Shown one piece after another: positions 23,665 to 34,712 of a DNA stretch of 64,000 bases. Both the position numbers and the translations under genes were made by a program. The notes beneath the pieces were generated by a model. It saw only the letters and a list, made by a program, of their open reading frames with translations. It did not search any database and was not told the DNA's origin. The first letter of the stretch is position 1. The number at the start of each line of letters is the position of its first letter. This DNA comes from Amborella trichopoda (lineage: Eukaryota; Streptophyta; Magnoliopsida; Amborellales; Amborellaceae): assembly GCF_000471905.2 (NCBI RefSeq), contig NW_006499617.1, positions 5,088,047 through 5,152,046 of the forward strand. The letters run 5' to 3'.

Positions 23665-23922
23665 AGTGTAACTGTGCTTGTTGGGGTTCTTCACAAGGAT
23701 GCAGTGTTCAAGACACACCCATGAATGTGCTCAATGAAAGGACTCTCAAAGGAACATTCTTTGGAAACTATAAGCCACATTAGGATCTTCCATCTATTGT
23801 CAACAAATACATGAAAAAGGTACTTCATCACACATTCAGTCTCATTCTCGGAGATCAATAAGATGTTTGAATATATGCTCAAAGGGGAAGGCATTCGCAG
23901 CATCATTCGAATGGAAGAGTAA
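23665..23922 (+). pseudogene. Alcohol dehydrogenase C-terminal fragment captured in MULE1
   Basis: Three pieces in changing frames reproduce the end of a zinc-type, plant ADH-like enzyme (NAD-dependent alcohol oxidation). First [18 protein letters not shown] (about 23668-23725), then [20 protein letters not shown] (about 23721-23780), then [12 protein letters not shown], and last [20 protein letters not shown] up to MEE and a stop at 23920-23922. Breaks: a one-base shift near 23720, an in-frame stop at 23781-23783 after KPH, and a shift with loss of a few codons near 23820. The catalytic domain and zinc ligands are absent, so it is only the 3' end of the gene. The true stop codon is preserved. 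The shared MULE internal block begins about 70 bp downstream. Confidence 0.85.
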
Positions 23923-23984
23923 AACTTGAAGAAATAAAAAGAAATAAAGGACTTGTTGGTGGTGGAGTCAGCTCAATTGGGTTA

Positions 23985-24215
23985 AGTTTTTTTAAGCTTC
24001 ATTTGTATTTGGTTTTTTCTTATTTCATGAGGGGTTTTACCTCCTTATATCTTTCCAGTGGTTTGTAAATGATTGTAATTGGTTAATCTTTTGTGAAAGA
24101 AATTCTCTAGTTTTTGGTATTATTCAGTTTATAGTTTTTTTTTTTTGAGACACACATAAACGGAGAGAGAGAGATCTGGTTATCAGTTACAATGAAACAA
24201 CATAAGCTCATTTAT
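23985..24215. repeat. Internal block shared by MULE1 and MULE2, part 1
   Basis: Matches 31555-31885: AGCTTCATTTG, then TATTTCATGAGG, TTGTAAATGATTGTAATTGG and GAGATCTGGTTATCAG. In MULE2 the GTTTGTAAATGATTG segment is duplicated. The block follows the captured gene fragment in both elements. Confidence 0.8.
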
Positions 24216-24238
24216 TTGGTTGAGTCGAAAGAGAGCGA

Positions 24239-24673
24239 NNNNNNNNNNNNNNNNNNNNNNNNNNNNNNNNNNNNNNNNNNNNNNNNNNNNNNNNNNNNNN
24301 NNNNNNNNNNNNNNNNNNNNNNNNNNNNNNNNNNNNNNNNNNNNNNNNNNNNNNNNNNNNNNNNNNNNNNNNNNNNNNNNNNNNNNNNNNNNNNNNNNNN
24401 NNNNNNNNNNNNNNNNNNNNNNNNNNNNNNNNNNNNNNNNNNNNNNNNNNNNNNNNNNNNNNNNNNNNNNNNNNNNNNNNNNNNNNNNNNNNNNNNNNNN
24501 NNNNNNNNNNNNNNNNNNNNNNNNNNNNNNNNNNNNNNNNNNNNNNNNNNNNNNNNNNNNNNNNNNNNNNNNNNNNNNNNNNNNNNNNNNNNNNNNNNNN
24601 NNNNNNNNNNNNNNNNNNNNNNNNNNNNNNNNNNNNNNNNNNNNNNNNNNNNNNNNNNNNNNNNNNNNNNNNN
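24239..24673. other. Assembly gap (N run)
   Basis: 435 N bases, directly followed by a (GA)n run at 24674-24716. The gap probably reflects failure in the GA microsatellite. Confidence 0.99.
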
Positions 24674-24720
<47 letters not shown>

Positions 24721-24774
24721 CAAGGCCTATGAGAGAGAGTTTGTTATCCAAAGCAGGTCCGTGATGGTTATAAA

Positions 24775-25029
24775 GTTATTCTGCACGCCCTCTGGTGTGG
24801 TAAAAGGTGAGAATGTATCAAACGCTCAGCATAAAAAATAAAATAAAGTAAGAACTGTAGGGGTATAAATGCATTTCATTATCCAAGTAAACCCACATTG
24901 CACACATTAATGACATACATGGAAAAGAAAGAATGCAGGGCCACTCGTAAGAAAACAAAGAGAATAGGGAGAACAAGTCCCTTTGCCCATATTTTCACCA
25001 ATCCCTTAGTGAATGGATTTCACATCTTT
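24775..25029. repeat. Internal block shared by MULE1 and MULE2, part 2
   Basis: 24778-24935 matches 31918-32065 (TTCTGCACGYCCTCTGGTGT, CATTGCACACATTAATGA). 24950-25020 is a further copy of the GGCCACTCGYAAGAAAACAA segment seen at 26440-26520 and inverted near 3836-3930. Confidence 0.75.
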
Positions 25030-26180
25030 AATAACTACTTCTAAGCAGTCCACCATCTAGAGGGGTACAAGAATGTGTAAATGATTGTACACATTTTGTC
25101 ATTAGTATGAAGAGAGTAACATTATTAGATCACATTAAAAGAGTACAAGGCTAGAACTTAAAAATATGTATTAACATACGCTACCTGATCATTCTCCAGC
25201 CTCAATTGTGCAGCTAAATCAAATTGAGATTTCACTTGAGAAACTTGAGATAGAGAATATCTAGGTTTGTTGTTTATCAAAAAAGATAATTTATAACAAA
25301 ACATGATGATATATATTTTCAAAAAAGATATTATAATATGGTCAATGGACTTTAAAAAACATAGTCATGTAGATCATGATGGTCAGATGAAATGAGAACA
25401 GTGAAGGAGAAAGTTGTGGGACACACCAAAACAGAATGTGAACCGCACTAGTGGGTTCCATTGTAACTCCTGAGAGGATTGTCACAAACTCACACATCTC
25501 AGTCACTATTTGGGTTGGACTTTTCTGATCCCAGTCTTGTACAAAAGACCCAATAAAAGTGACTTAAGATAATTTGGCAAATTGAATAGTTACTGTCATT
25601 GGACTTTTAAAAACATAGTCATGTAGATCATGAGGGTCAGATGAAATGAGAATAATGAAGGAGAAAGGTGTGGGACACACCAAAACAAAATATGAACCTC
25701 ACTAGTGGGTTCCATTTTAAGTCCTGAGAGGATTGTCACAAACTCACACATCTTAACAACTCCTTTAGTGAATGTTTGTCTATCACGTAAAGACATAAAA
25801 CAAAAGCAAAACTAACTAAAGAGTTCAATATGTTTATTAAGAAGGTTTCTCGCTTGTGAAAGACTCAACTAAGCTCTTATTTACTAAATATAATAGTGAA
25901 GACCTATCAAGAGTATATCAATATAGCCATATTTCAAAAAAGAGTATATAAAATATTTTCTAATTAACAAATAAAGGCATTTGGAGCAACAAAGGGTACA
26001 TGCAACAAGGACATTGCAAAAATTGCAACAAAGGGTGAATTTTTTATGTGTGCCTTAATTTGATTGTTTAGGGCCTCACCCTTAAGTAAACTTTTTTCTC
26101 CCGATTCAAGCCACGATACAATGAGTAATAAACTAATCTTGGTGGTGGAAATTATATTGTAAACTGATTGTGTGTAGCAT

Positions 26181-26214
<34 letters not shown>

Positions 26215-27345
26215 GGACAGAGAAGAACTGAGTGTGTGGCATGAAGAGAGAGGGCAAGGAAGAACTCACTTGGTTTGTTTAAGAGCTGTTTACGTGGCTC
26301 TGGCAACAAGAAGCAAGAAGCAAGAACTCACCAGATCCATGTACTTCAGAGCAAAAAGAACATGAACTTCAAGTAATAAACCATGTAATCATAATTATTT
26401 AACATGCTTCGTTATATAAAATTTTTCAAGAAAGAAAGCAGGGCCACTCGCAAGAAAACAAAGAGAACAGGGAGAACAAGGCCCTTTGCTCATATTTTCA
26501 CCAATCCTTTAGTGGGGGTTTTATTGAATACTAATAACCAATTTTATACACTTATATAGCCAATGCACCTTGAAATTTATTTTAACTAAGAAGCCTTCAA
26601 TAATTACTGATAAATCAAAAAATAAAAAAATAAAATTAAGCCAAATAACCTTTGATGCTTCACATTCGATTTGGAAATGTGCCAATTGCAACCAATGCTT
26701 TGGAATGGATAAAACAATTTAGAACTCTAAATATAAGTTTCTGAAGACATCCAAGAACCCTTCCCCCCATTTTGATGAAATAATGCCCAAATAACTTCTA
26801 TCAGTCTCACTAACCAATTGGACATGAACCCACTTCCCCAAAAGAAGACAAATAAATACATGGAGGCGACTGAAGAAATTAAATGAATATGACAAAAAAT
26901 TCCATTTCTCAAATTCAAATTCACAAAAAAAAAATCACAGAATAGGGAAAATGAATACTGAACCCAAATTTATTTTATGAATTAGGGTTAGATTGTGGCT
27001 TGGGTTCGAGTACAAAAAAATCAAGATAATCATTCACCTGATTGATATCCTAAATAGAGGAGGAGTGTGCGGCGTCCGTGGCAAAACCGAAGCTTCTCAG
27101 CAAGATGAGAGGACGACGGAGATGACCGCATTCGGGCTTAACAGAGAGGGGAGGGGACAAACGAGAAAGAATAGCTCTTCACTTCACATAGCAGAGGAGA
27201 GAAGAGGACAAGCCAAGAGGGGAGCCTCGTAGAGAGGGGGATGCCTCAGAGTGAGAGAGAGGGAGGTCGTAGAGGAGAGGAAATGGAAAAGAAGGGTAAC
27301 TGGAAATTTTTTGAGGTTTGAAGCTTTTTGAGCCAATCAGGGGCG
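25030..27345 (-). repeat. MULE1 right inverted arm
   Basis: Inverted match to the left arm, in order: 25030-25586 (left 22340-22900), 25590-25755 (a partial second copy of left ~22460-22620), 25755-25965 (left 19791-20010) and 25970-27340 (left 2627-4418). It lacks both the Ty3 element and the solo LTR, so it preserves the pre-insertion state of the arm. It contains a (GA)n run at about 26177-26213. Confidence 0.75.
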
Positions 27346-27479
27346 TTTCGCGCACGGAGTGTTCTCAGCTAATCATGACCCTTTATTTCATGTTTTTTGA
27401 ATAGACCGTCGATAGGGTAGGGCCGAAATCACTGTAGATTCTCGCCTAGAGGCATTGCAAAGACTTTTATATTTTAAGG

Positions 27480-27585
27480 CTATCACTAAGATTTCCAGAT
27501 TGAAACGACATTTCTTGATACTATTTGAAGGTAGGCTCTAATTTGATTGTTTAGAGCCTAGGCTCTATACAAACCGCACCCTATA
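27480..27585 (-). mobile_element. Fragment of a MITE (copy of the element at 46011-46407)
   Basis: Reverse complement resembles 46011-46130: GGGTGCGGTTTGTATA, then CTCTAAACAATCAAATTAGA. Only one end is present, at the GCACCC before the TA run. The other end is lost at the MULE1 edge. Confidence 0.7.
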
Positions 27586-27604
27586 TATATATATATATAT
27601 ATAA

Positions 27605-28565
27605 GAAAATTCTTACGAATGCCTATACCTATAGGCGAAAAGTAACAGGAATCTCGCCACATTACCATCAACCGTTTGTTCAAATTAAATCCAATATTTC
27701 ACCTGCGAACCGTTCAGATCTGCGAACAAAACCCGACGCTCGAAGGCTCAAAAGCTTCAAACCTTCCAATATTTCACCTGCTACCGTCCTTTGCTCTGCT
27801 AACCTCCCTTCTCTCTCGCTCGACCTGTCTACTACTCTATGAAGGTCCACTCTCTCCCGTCGCCCTCTCTACTGCTCTATGAAGGTCCCCTCACTTTCTC
27901 TGCGCTGCTACCCACATTGTCTTTGCGAACTTCCCAGATGCTTTAGAGAGAAAAGAAAGCCTGTTCATGGAGGTTTTAGTGAAGAGATGGAAAGCCAAAT
28001 CGCAAGGAGGTGGATGTACCAAAATGCGTGCCACCACTTAGCTACTGAAAAACTCCCTATCAATCATGTCTTTCCTGTCGTAAATTAGAAGTCCTTTTTT
28101 TTTTCTTTTTCCATTAGTTTTATTCATGCAAGAAATTTCAGGGGAATATCAGTTTTTGTTCAGTTGGGTTTTGTTATGTGATGAATATTTAGAGAATTAT
28201 GATGTGGGTTTTGGTTTTTGCTCTGAATCCGTATGCGTCTTGAACTTGGAGGAGATTGGGAAATTTAATAATTGAGTTTCTTTTAGCATTTCTTCTTTTG
28301 TTTTTCAAACTAGGTTTTCTTCCTTATTTTTTTATGGCCTCATAGTATGCTCTAGATGTTACCAAATAATATGCCGTGGGTTTGATTTAGAAACATTTAA
28401 TTTGGAATCTCATGATTTAAATAACCATTTTTTATATGAAAATGGAGGGTAGTTACATTTTTGCAGTGGTATTTGGAAGGATTAATGGATAACATGATTT
28501 ATTTTGGGTGAATCTGTTTTTTCATTTCTCTCCTCTTTTGCTGGTCTTTTGATTGGTAATGCAGT
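27605..28565 (+). repeat. MULE2 left terminal inverted repeat
   Basis: Inverted copy at 36068-37030 over about 960 bp. Landmarks: GCCTATAGGCGAAAAGTAA, AGCTTCAAACCTTCCAATAT, ATGCCGTGGGTTTGATTTA and AGACCAGCAAAAGAGGAGAG (inverted). Two small reading frames here (27676-27882, 27879-28088) are duplicated in the other repeat and are not genes. Confidence 0.9.
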
Positions 28566-30757
28566 TATGAGCAAAATAGAGAAATTGAGCCTGAATTATC
28601 ATATAACTGCAGCTAACTCTAATTTTTGGTGGACTTCTCTTTAATTGTAACATCTTTAATATTTTTGGGAGCGTGTTATTTGATTCTTCGGACATGGTGA
28701 CATGAGAAGCAAGATAAAATCTGAATGTGATATGTATTTGTAATTTTTTGGGTAAGTGCTAAGATTTGAGTATGTTGGATGCATTATGGCTTTTCTTTAT
28801 GGTATGCACACAAACTGTTTCTTAATAGATTGCGGTTTTGATAGAATTTATATGTTAGAATTTGTGAGCTTCTATTTGCACAAATCATTGATAGTTCTGT
28901 AATATTTCTTTCCTGACATTCAATAGTCCTGTGAAATCTATATTGCATCATGGTGTGTGCAAGTTGGTCTCTCAGAAGTAGTTGATGTACATTTGATAAT
29001 CAAAAAGGCATCAAACTTCACATACTCATATTTTTGGGTACGTAGATAACACATGCACGTTTCTGTCTTTACAAATTATAAACTCAAATTTAGATACGAT
29101 TTCCACTACTTCTAGTTAAATGCTTTCATGTACAAACATGTAGATGTATATCATCATTTTCCTACATATGCTCAAATGCATCTTATGTAATTACATCACC
29201 ATATGGTACTGCTACTACCCTACTGATTTTTTTTCCTTTTTGGGTAATTACTACCCTACTACTTCTAGTTCTTTTTTCTTCTTCTTCTTCTTCTTCTTCT
29301 TCTTCTTTTTGGTGAACACTAATAATGGTTAGCACCTATTTTTTCAGTGGAGTGTTTTCCTGGCTGGAAATGAGAACCATCTGGCCAATTTCCAATACTC
29401 TCTTGCTGAAAAAGAGCTACATATGTATACAAATGCGAACACATGCTGACATAAACATATACCGGTACATGCAGATCATTTGTGAATGTGTGTAAGCATA
29501 TGTGCGGGCATGCGTGTGTGTGTGGCATGTGTGTGAAGGGATTATACGGAAAACACCTTCAAGTTCTACCATCAGGCAATTAAATAAGCTATTGATTTAG
29601 GACTATGAAGATCTCACTTTTTATGGACTTTCTTTTTTAACTTTGGTTCACCAAGTGAGTTTATTGGCTTTTTCATTTAACCTGCCCATTGGTATACTCA
29701 GTACCATCTAATGATTACGTTTTATGCTTGGTTAATCTGGATATTGCTTCTCATACCAATCTCTATCATTGGTTATTTCTTTGCCTGTCATCAACTGACC
29801 AGTTGAACTAATGGCTTTGACCAGAAATTCATTGAGGTTCATGGGACTACTCCAATTTCTCTACACAAAGTTGTCAAATGTTTTGTCCAAAGAGGCCCTG
29901 TTTTACTCTCACATATTACCTTTTATTGTGTTCTTTGGAGCTTTTTCCTTTGTGCTTTATCTCTAAGTTCAGTCTTTGAGAGGTGATCATTGTTGTGGTA
30001 AAATGGATTTAGGACCACAACATAGTAATAAAAAGATATATGCACAGCTGAGCACTGAGTAATGGTCTAGGCAGGTGCCTAGAGTTGCTGCCTGCACCCA
30101 CCTGATCTTCGTGGTATTCTCCTAGAATGCCTCCATGCTGAAGCTCATGTGTCCATTTGGGGGCTTTTGACTACAGAGAGTCATGGTTTGTCTTGAGATG
30201 ACTTGTAGCCTTGTAGACTGCTATTGGCTCGAAGAGCAACATTGGCATTCTTACAACTATATATTTGAGAAAATGTTGGACTTCATGTCACAGCTGGCTT
30301 TTTCTTTGGGAATGGATGTGGCTGCTTGGTTGTACTTCATAAATAAAGTTTTTTCACCATAGAACTGTTGTTATACGTCAGGTATAAGTTTTAATTCTTT
30401 GTGGAAACATATATTTAACTGGTTTTTCAGGTTTTTATTTCTTTTTGTCTAACCTAATTTTACAACCCAACAAGAAAGATCAAAATTGTTCTGATCATTG
30501 GCAATGTTTCAACTTATTGAATGGCATGTCTTTTGTATAGGTAAAGTTTGATTTTGGTTGCATTGAAAGTTGTTTATATGCATGTGGCCTGCTGGATTGT
30601 TTGGAAATACCTCATGAAACACATCTATTATTATGTAAGAAGAATTTTTTTTTAGTAAGTTAACCTTTATCATGTAAGAAGTGTCAAATGTGCAGGTTTT
30701 TATGTACCAATCAGAAATAACACACAAAGTGCTAAATGTGCAGTTTTTTTATGTTCC
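28566..30757. other. MULE2 interior upstream of the captured gene
   Basis: AT-rich, intron-like. No coding family recognised. It contains a (TTC)n run at 29277-29306. Some of this may be intron captured with the NRT3 exon, but I see no splice-bounded exon. Confidence 0.4.
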
Positions 30758-30783
30758 AACCAGTCTCTCCCTCATGGTCCTCG

Positions 30784-31506
30784 AACCAGTCTCTCCCCCA
30801 TGGAACAAACCAATAATATAAGAAGATAAAGATTAAGCTTTGTTATGCACCTTTGAGCCAAAAGGACAGGGCCTGGAGGAAGACTGTGGATGATCTCAAG
30901 AAAGATAAGACATGCCAATTCAAGATAGCAGCTCAACCTTACAACCCCAACGACTCAACAACCACTGTCTCTTGGCTCATAGAGAGAGATATTCGTACTG
31001 CTACTTATTTCATTAGAGCTTATGCATTAGATTCTCAAGAAAATGATATGGCCTATGGCCAAACCACAGGCAAGAACAAGACCACTAATCTCTTTGAAAT
31101 TCAAGGCATTACTGGTACACATGCTTCTCTCGACATCGCAGCTGCATGCTTCTCCGCCTTCTTGGTGTTCTGTCTCTTTGGCTTCTTCATTCGGGAGAAC
31201 AGGTGTGCCTTATTAGAGCTAGGTGCACTGGGCCTCCTCTTGGAGACAGCTAGGCGTGCCTTCTTTGTCGATGTTGTGGAGCCAGCAGAAGGCATGCTCT
31301 TGATTGTTGAGAGCTTGACGATGGAGGCTAATGAGAGTGACATTGGCATCTCAGAGAGTGTGCTTGCTGCTTCCAATAATGGCACAAGCTCGGGGGCTGG
31401 TGAGCAAGCAAGAAGGGTACTCTTGATGCTCTTAGAGCGGCTTTCCCACCCTTCTGGTCTAAAAAAATCAGCAAAGCAGCAACGAAACAATGCGATGGTG
31501 GCTTGA
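30784..31506 (+). pseudogene. Captured NRT3/NAR2 exon fused in frame to a second gene fragment
   Basis: NRT3 (NAR2) proteins are small membrane partners that activate NRT2 high-affinity nitrate transporters. From 30784 the frame reads NQSLPHGTNQ, a stop at 30814-30816, then YKKIKIKLCYAPLSQKDR, WRKTVDDLKKDKTCQFKI, ERDIRTATYFIRAYALD, NLFEIQGITGTHASLDIA and a hydrophobic C-terminal span (ACFSAFLVFCLFGFFI). This matches the large exon of NRT3. At about residue 115 (ENR) it passes without a break into ENRCALLELGALGLLLETAR and LLERLSHPSGLKKSAKQQ, ending at a stop at 31504-31506. The second part is not NRT3; its ENR-AL-ELGA start resembles an armadillo-type repeat, a weak assignment. There is no ATG at the start and the signal-peptide exon is missing. 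From 30817 to 31503 the frame is open for 229 codons. Confidence 0.8.
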
Positions 31507-31554
31507 ATATCGAACATATGGAGAACTAGCTGTCATGGAAGTGATGATACAACA

Positions 31555-31823
31555 CTTTGAGCTTCATTTGCAAAATTGGAGAACAAGCTACCATCGAAAA
31601 GGGTGGTATTTCTTTTCCTATTTCATGAGGTGTTTAACCTCCTTGTGTCTTTCCAGTAGTTTGTAAATGATTGTAATTGGTCATTGTTTAATTAATGGTA
31701 ATCCAGTGGTTTGTAAATGATTGTAATTGGTCATTGTTGAATTAATGGTAATCTTTTGTGAATGAAATTCTCTGGTTTCTGATATTATTCAATTTTTTTT
31801 TTTTTTAAGACATACATATAAAT

Positions 31824-31856
<33 letters not shown>

Positions 31857-32065
31857 TCTGGTTATCAGCTACAATGAAACACACATAATCTTTTGTGAAT
31901 GAAATTCTCAGGTTCTTTTTTCTGCACGTCCTCTGGTGTCGTAAAAAGTAAGAATGTATCAAATGCTCGACATAAAAAATAAAATAAGGTGAGAACCGTG
32001 GGGATATAAATGCATTTCATTATCGAAATAAAACCCACATTGCACACATTAATGAAATACATGAA
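31555..32065. repeat. MULE2 copy of the shared internal block
   Basis: Matches 23985-24215 and 24775-24935 in MULE1. It carries an internal duplication of GTTTGTAAATGATTGTAATT (31660 and 31714) and a (GA)n run at 31825-31857. It starts about 50 bp after the captured reading frame. Confidence 0.8.
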
Positions 32066-32329
32066 AATAAATAAATATCACACATATGTTACCAAAAAGT
32101 TACCAAATAGGTTCTTTAGACTTTAGATGCCCCATAAAGAGGTCCTTTACATGCTCCTATAAAGCGGTCCTTTACATACCCACAAAATTACATGAATATT
32201 AAATATTCACAAAACGCCCAAATGCTTCTACAAAAAGGGGTATTTAAATGTCTCCAACAATAAAAAAATTACTCAAGTTCTTTACATTCCCAATAAATTA
32301 GTCAACTCGGCTCGAGGTCCTCAGTAGCT

Positions 32330-34712
32330 CTACATCCCATGCGCCCTCACGGGACAGTTACGTTTGTCATGTCCACTCTTATTGCAAACTTTCCACTTCC
32401 TTCCAGTGCGTGGTCCTTCCTTCGACCGTTTTTTCTGCATAGAACCTTTTGGCCCTTCCTCCCATGAAGGTTTTATCCTTTTAGTCCTTGCTCGTCCAAC
32501 TGCTCGTGCATATGGTGGATCGAGTATAAGGGAGGGAGGCATCAATTGATCTAACAATGCCACATACTTCATCTTCAACAACACTTCAATGAGTGGAGGC
32601 TGATGGTGCATGAGTATTCGACAAAGACTATCTTGTTGTATTGACCTCCTCAAAACCCAACTTCATTTTTTCAAATAGATCATCATTTTCTAATGCTGGC
32701 TCTACAATTGTTCTCACAAGATCATAAAGCTCATGACGTCGAATGAAACTCAGAAATTTAGATATAGTTGAACTACTAGCACCACATCTGTCTTTGACAC
32801 CCTTCTTTGCATCCATTGTCCAACGGCTCAAAATGTAGTTAGATGGGATCTTCAATACATTCCTCATGTTGAACACTTTGAGCATATGTGAACAAGGTAT
32901 CCCAAGACGCTCAAAGAATTGACATGTGCATGTACACTTCTTCCCTGATTCAATGAATGTAACCGTTCGAGGGATTGGCACACCGCCAATGTCTTCTACC
33001 TTATATTTGACGAATTCATCATTGCCTTCTATTAATTTGTTACGGCAATTTGAAGACCTTACCACCTCCTCTTGGAACTTTCTAAATACTTTTTGAGTGT
33101 ATGTCTTTGCTGCATGCTCCTCGATAAAGAAGGTTGTCTTTAGAATAGGTGTAGATGTAAGATCTACCTGTCTTTCTCTTCTTCTTTTTTTGTGAAAATC
33201 TTGTTTTGCAAATTTTCAATAGCATTCATGAACTTTTGTAAACATGTACCAGAAGTGACGTACATCTTTAAATGACGATTAAACCCTTCACTTCGTTGTG
33301 TAGTTTTCATGCTGGCTGTGAACCTATCAGCTATGTATGCATTAATCCATTGAGTGCGACAACCATATAACCACTTGAGTCAACTTTCCTCTTGAAGATC
33401 ATATTTTTGAATCATAGCCAACCAATCAGCCTCAAACTGCTCAACTGTATAGGCTGCAATACACTTCTTGAATACCTCTAAGAATAATAGGTGCGCATGC
33501 TCAACATGGCTAAGATGTGTTTTAAACTTTCCCATGATGTGCCACTTGCAATAATGATGATTAGTATTCGAAAAAACTGTCTTGACTGCAGCTGTTATCG
33601 CTAAGCTTGATCAGTGATAATTGTACCTGGTTGGCAGCCTCCCATTGCCTCTAGCCAGTTCTCAATTAACCAAATGAAGGTTTATGTAGTTTCATTGAAG
33701 ATGAGAGCACATCTGAGGAAAATTGTGTTAACGTGATGATTAACTCCAAGGATTGGGCCAAAGGGCATACTGTATACATTTGTTTGGTATGTGGTGTCAA
33801 AGGTTACCACGTCATTAAAAAATTGGTATGACAATCTATACTTTGAATCAATCCATAAAACAACAAACAACCTCCCCATCTCATCAAGTCGAACTCTATA
33901 AAAAAAATTAGGGTCCAATTCATTCTCCGTATCAAACCAATTTATAACAATATTACACTCTTTCTCTTTCAGTTGTTTTCTTTTTCTAGTTATGTGATTC
34001 TCAAGGTCTTTCTCAATGAAAGTAACATTTTTGCCCCACCAGCCTCTTCAATAAGGTAATCTATCGTAACCCTAGACTTAGTCATGGAAGACTCCAATGT
34101 GTCAATCACCCTTTTCACTGTATTTGATATCTTTCGATGAAAGCAAATGAATCTAGTCTTGTTGGGCTTTGTGAGAATATGATTATATTCTTTTACAACC
34201 TTCGCAAGAACCCATCTATTATTCTTCTTAATGCGGTTTTTTTCCTGACATCCACATTTTGGGTGGGGGCAAGCATTTTCACTCCCATGATACATCTCAC
34301 TACGAAAACCTTGCCTACAACATTTTAAAATCCAACTAATTCTTCCACCATGTTTCCATATGGTCCTTCCTGTTTTTTTACCAAACCCTAACAATTTTGC
34401 GTACTTATTATAATAATCATAAGCTTCATCTTCGTCAGTAAATACCGTTCTTATTGCTGGTTCTATACTTGCACCACTTGCTAGGGCTGCCTCAGCATCT
34501 ATAAGTAACGGATCTCCTTCTTCATTTATTGCAACTATGTCCTCATCAGATAATAACAGATCTCCTTCTCCATTTATTGCAACTATGTCTTCATCAGATA
34601 GAAAATCATGGCAAGCTTCATCCACTGTAGCCTGAGTACCACACTCATTCCCATTTTTTGAATTAGTAATGTTGAGGGGAGAGGAAGGAGATGCTGATGT
34701 TGAGGCATCCAT
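32330..34712 (-). pseudogene. FAR1/MULE-type transposase, broken
   Basis: Transposase of the FAR1-related Mutator-like group. From the start at 34712 (MDASTSASPSS): an acidic N-terminus with a duplicated SDEDIVAIN segment, then a FAR1-type DNA-binding domain at about residues 90-200 (YDYYNKYAKLLGFGKKTGR, CGCQEKNRIKKNN, EYNHILTKPNKTR). The catalytic domain is in pieces: VVTFDTTYQTNVYSMPFGP (first Asp, ~33820), GTIITD (second Asp, ~33615) and TTQRSEGFNRHLKMYV (Glu, ~33285). A SWIM zinc finger follows, CTCQFFERLGIPCSHMLKV (~32880-32935), and a C-terminal knuckle VCNKSGHDKRNC (~32355-32395) whose first Cys is replaced by Trp. Several stops and frame changes lie at 33066-33681 and before 33990. 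It could be read as a FAR1-related host gene, but its place between MULE terminal repeats argues for a transposase. Confidence 0.85.

Larger units (their letters stand above)
2429..27470. mobile_element. MULE1, Mutator-like element with long inverted arms (host of nested insertions)
   Basis: Left arm sequence (2627-4418, continuing at 19791-20010 and about 22340-22900) is found inverted at about 27340-25030. Shared landmarks include the CT-rich block with GAGGCATCCCACTC, the GCTTGGGTTCGAG-type segment, and the CACCCTTTGTTGC block. The outer edges carry ACAGTGATTTCG followed by CCTACCCT, which resembles the termini of MULE2 and of the MITE at 37640. Removing the Ty3 element (about 15.4 kb) and the solo LTR (about 1.7 kb) leaves about 8 kb, similar to MULE2. 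No transposase was found inside, so it looks non-autonomous, but its core carries host-gene fragments. Assignment to the Mutator-like group rests on its shared blocks with MULE2, which encodes a FAR1/MULE transposase. The exact left end lies in or beside the gap. Confidence 0.65.

Noticed and set aside
31101-31517. 138-codon minus-strand frame opposite the NRT3 fusion
   Set aside because: The plus strand has clear NRT3 motifs; the minus frame is a mirror without family features.
32330-34712. An ordinary host FAR1-related gene
   Set aside because: The domain order would fit, but it lies between MULE terminal repeats and is broken, so a transposase is the simpler call.
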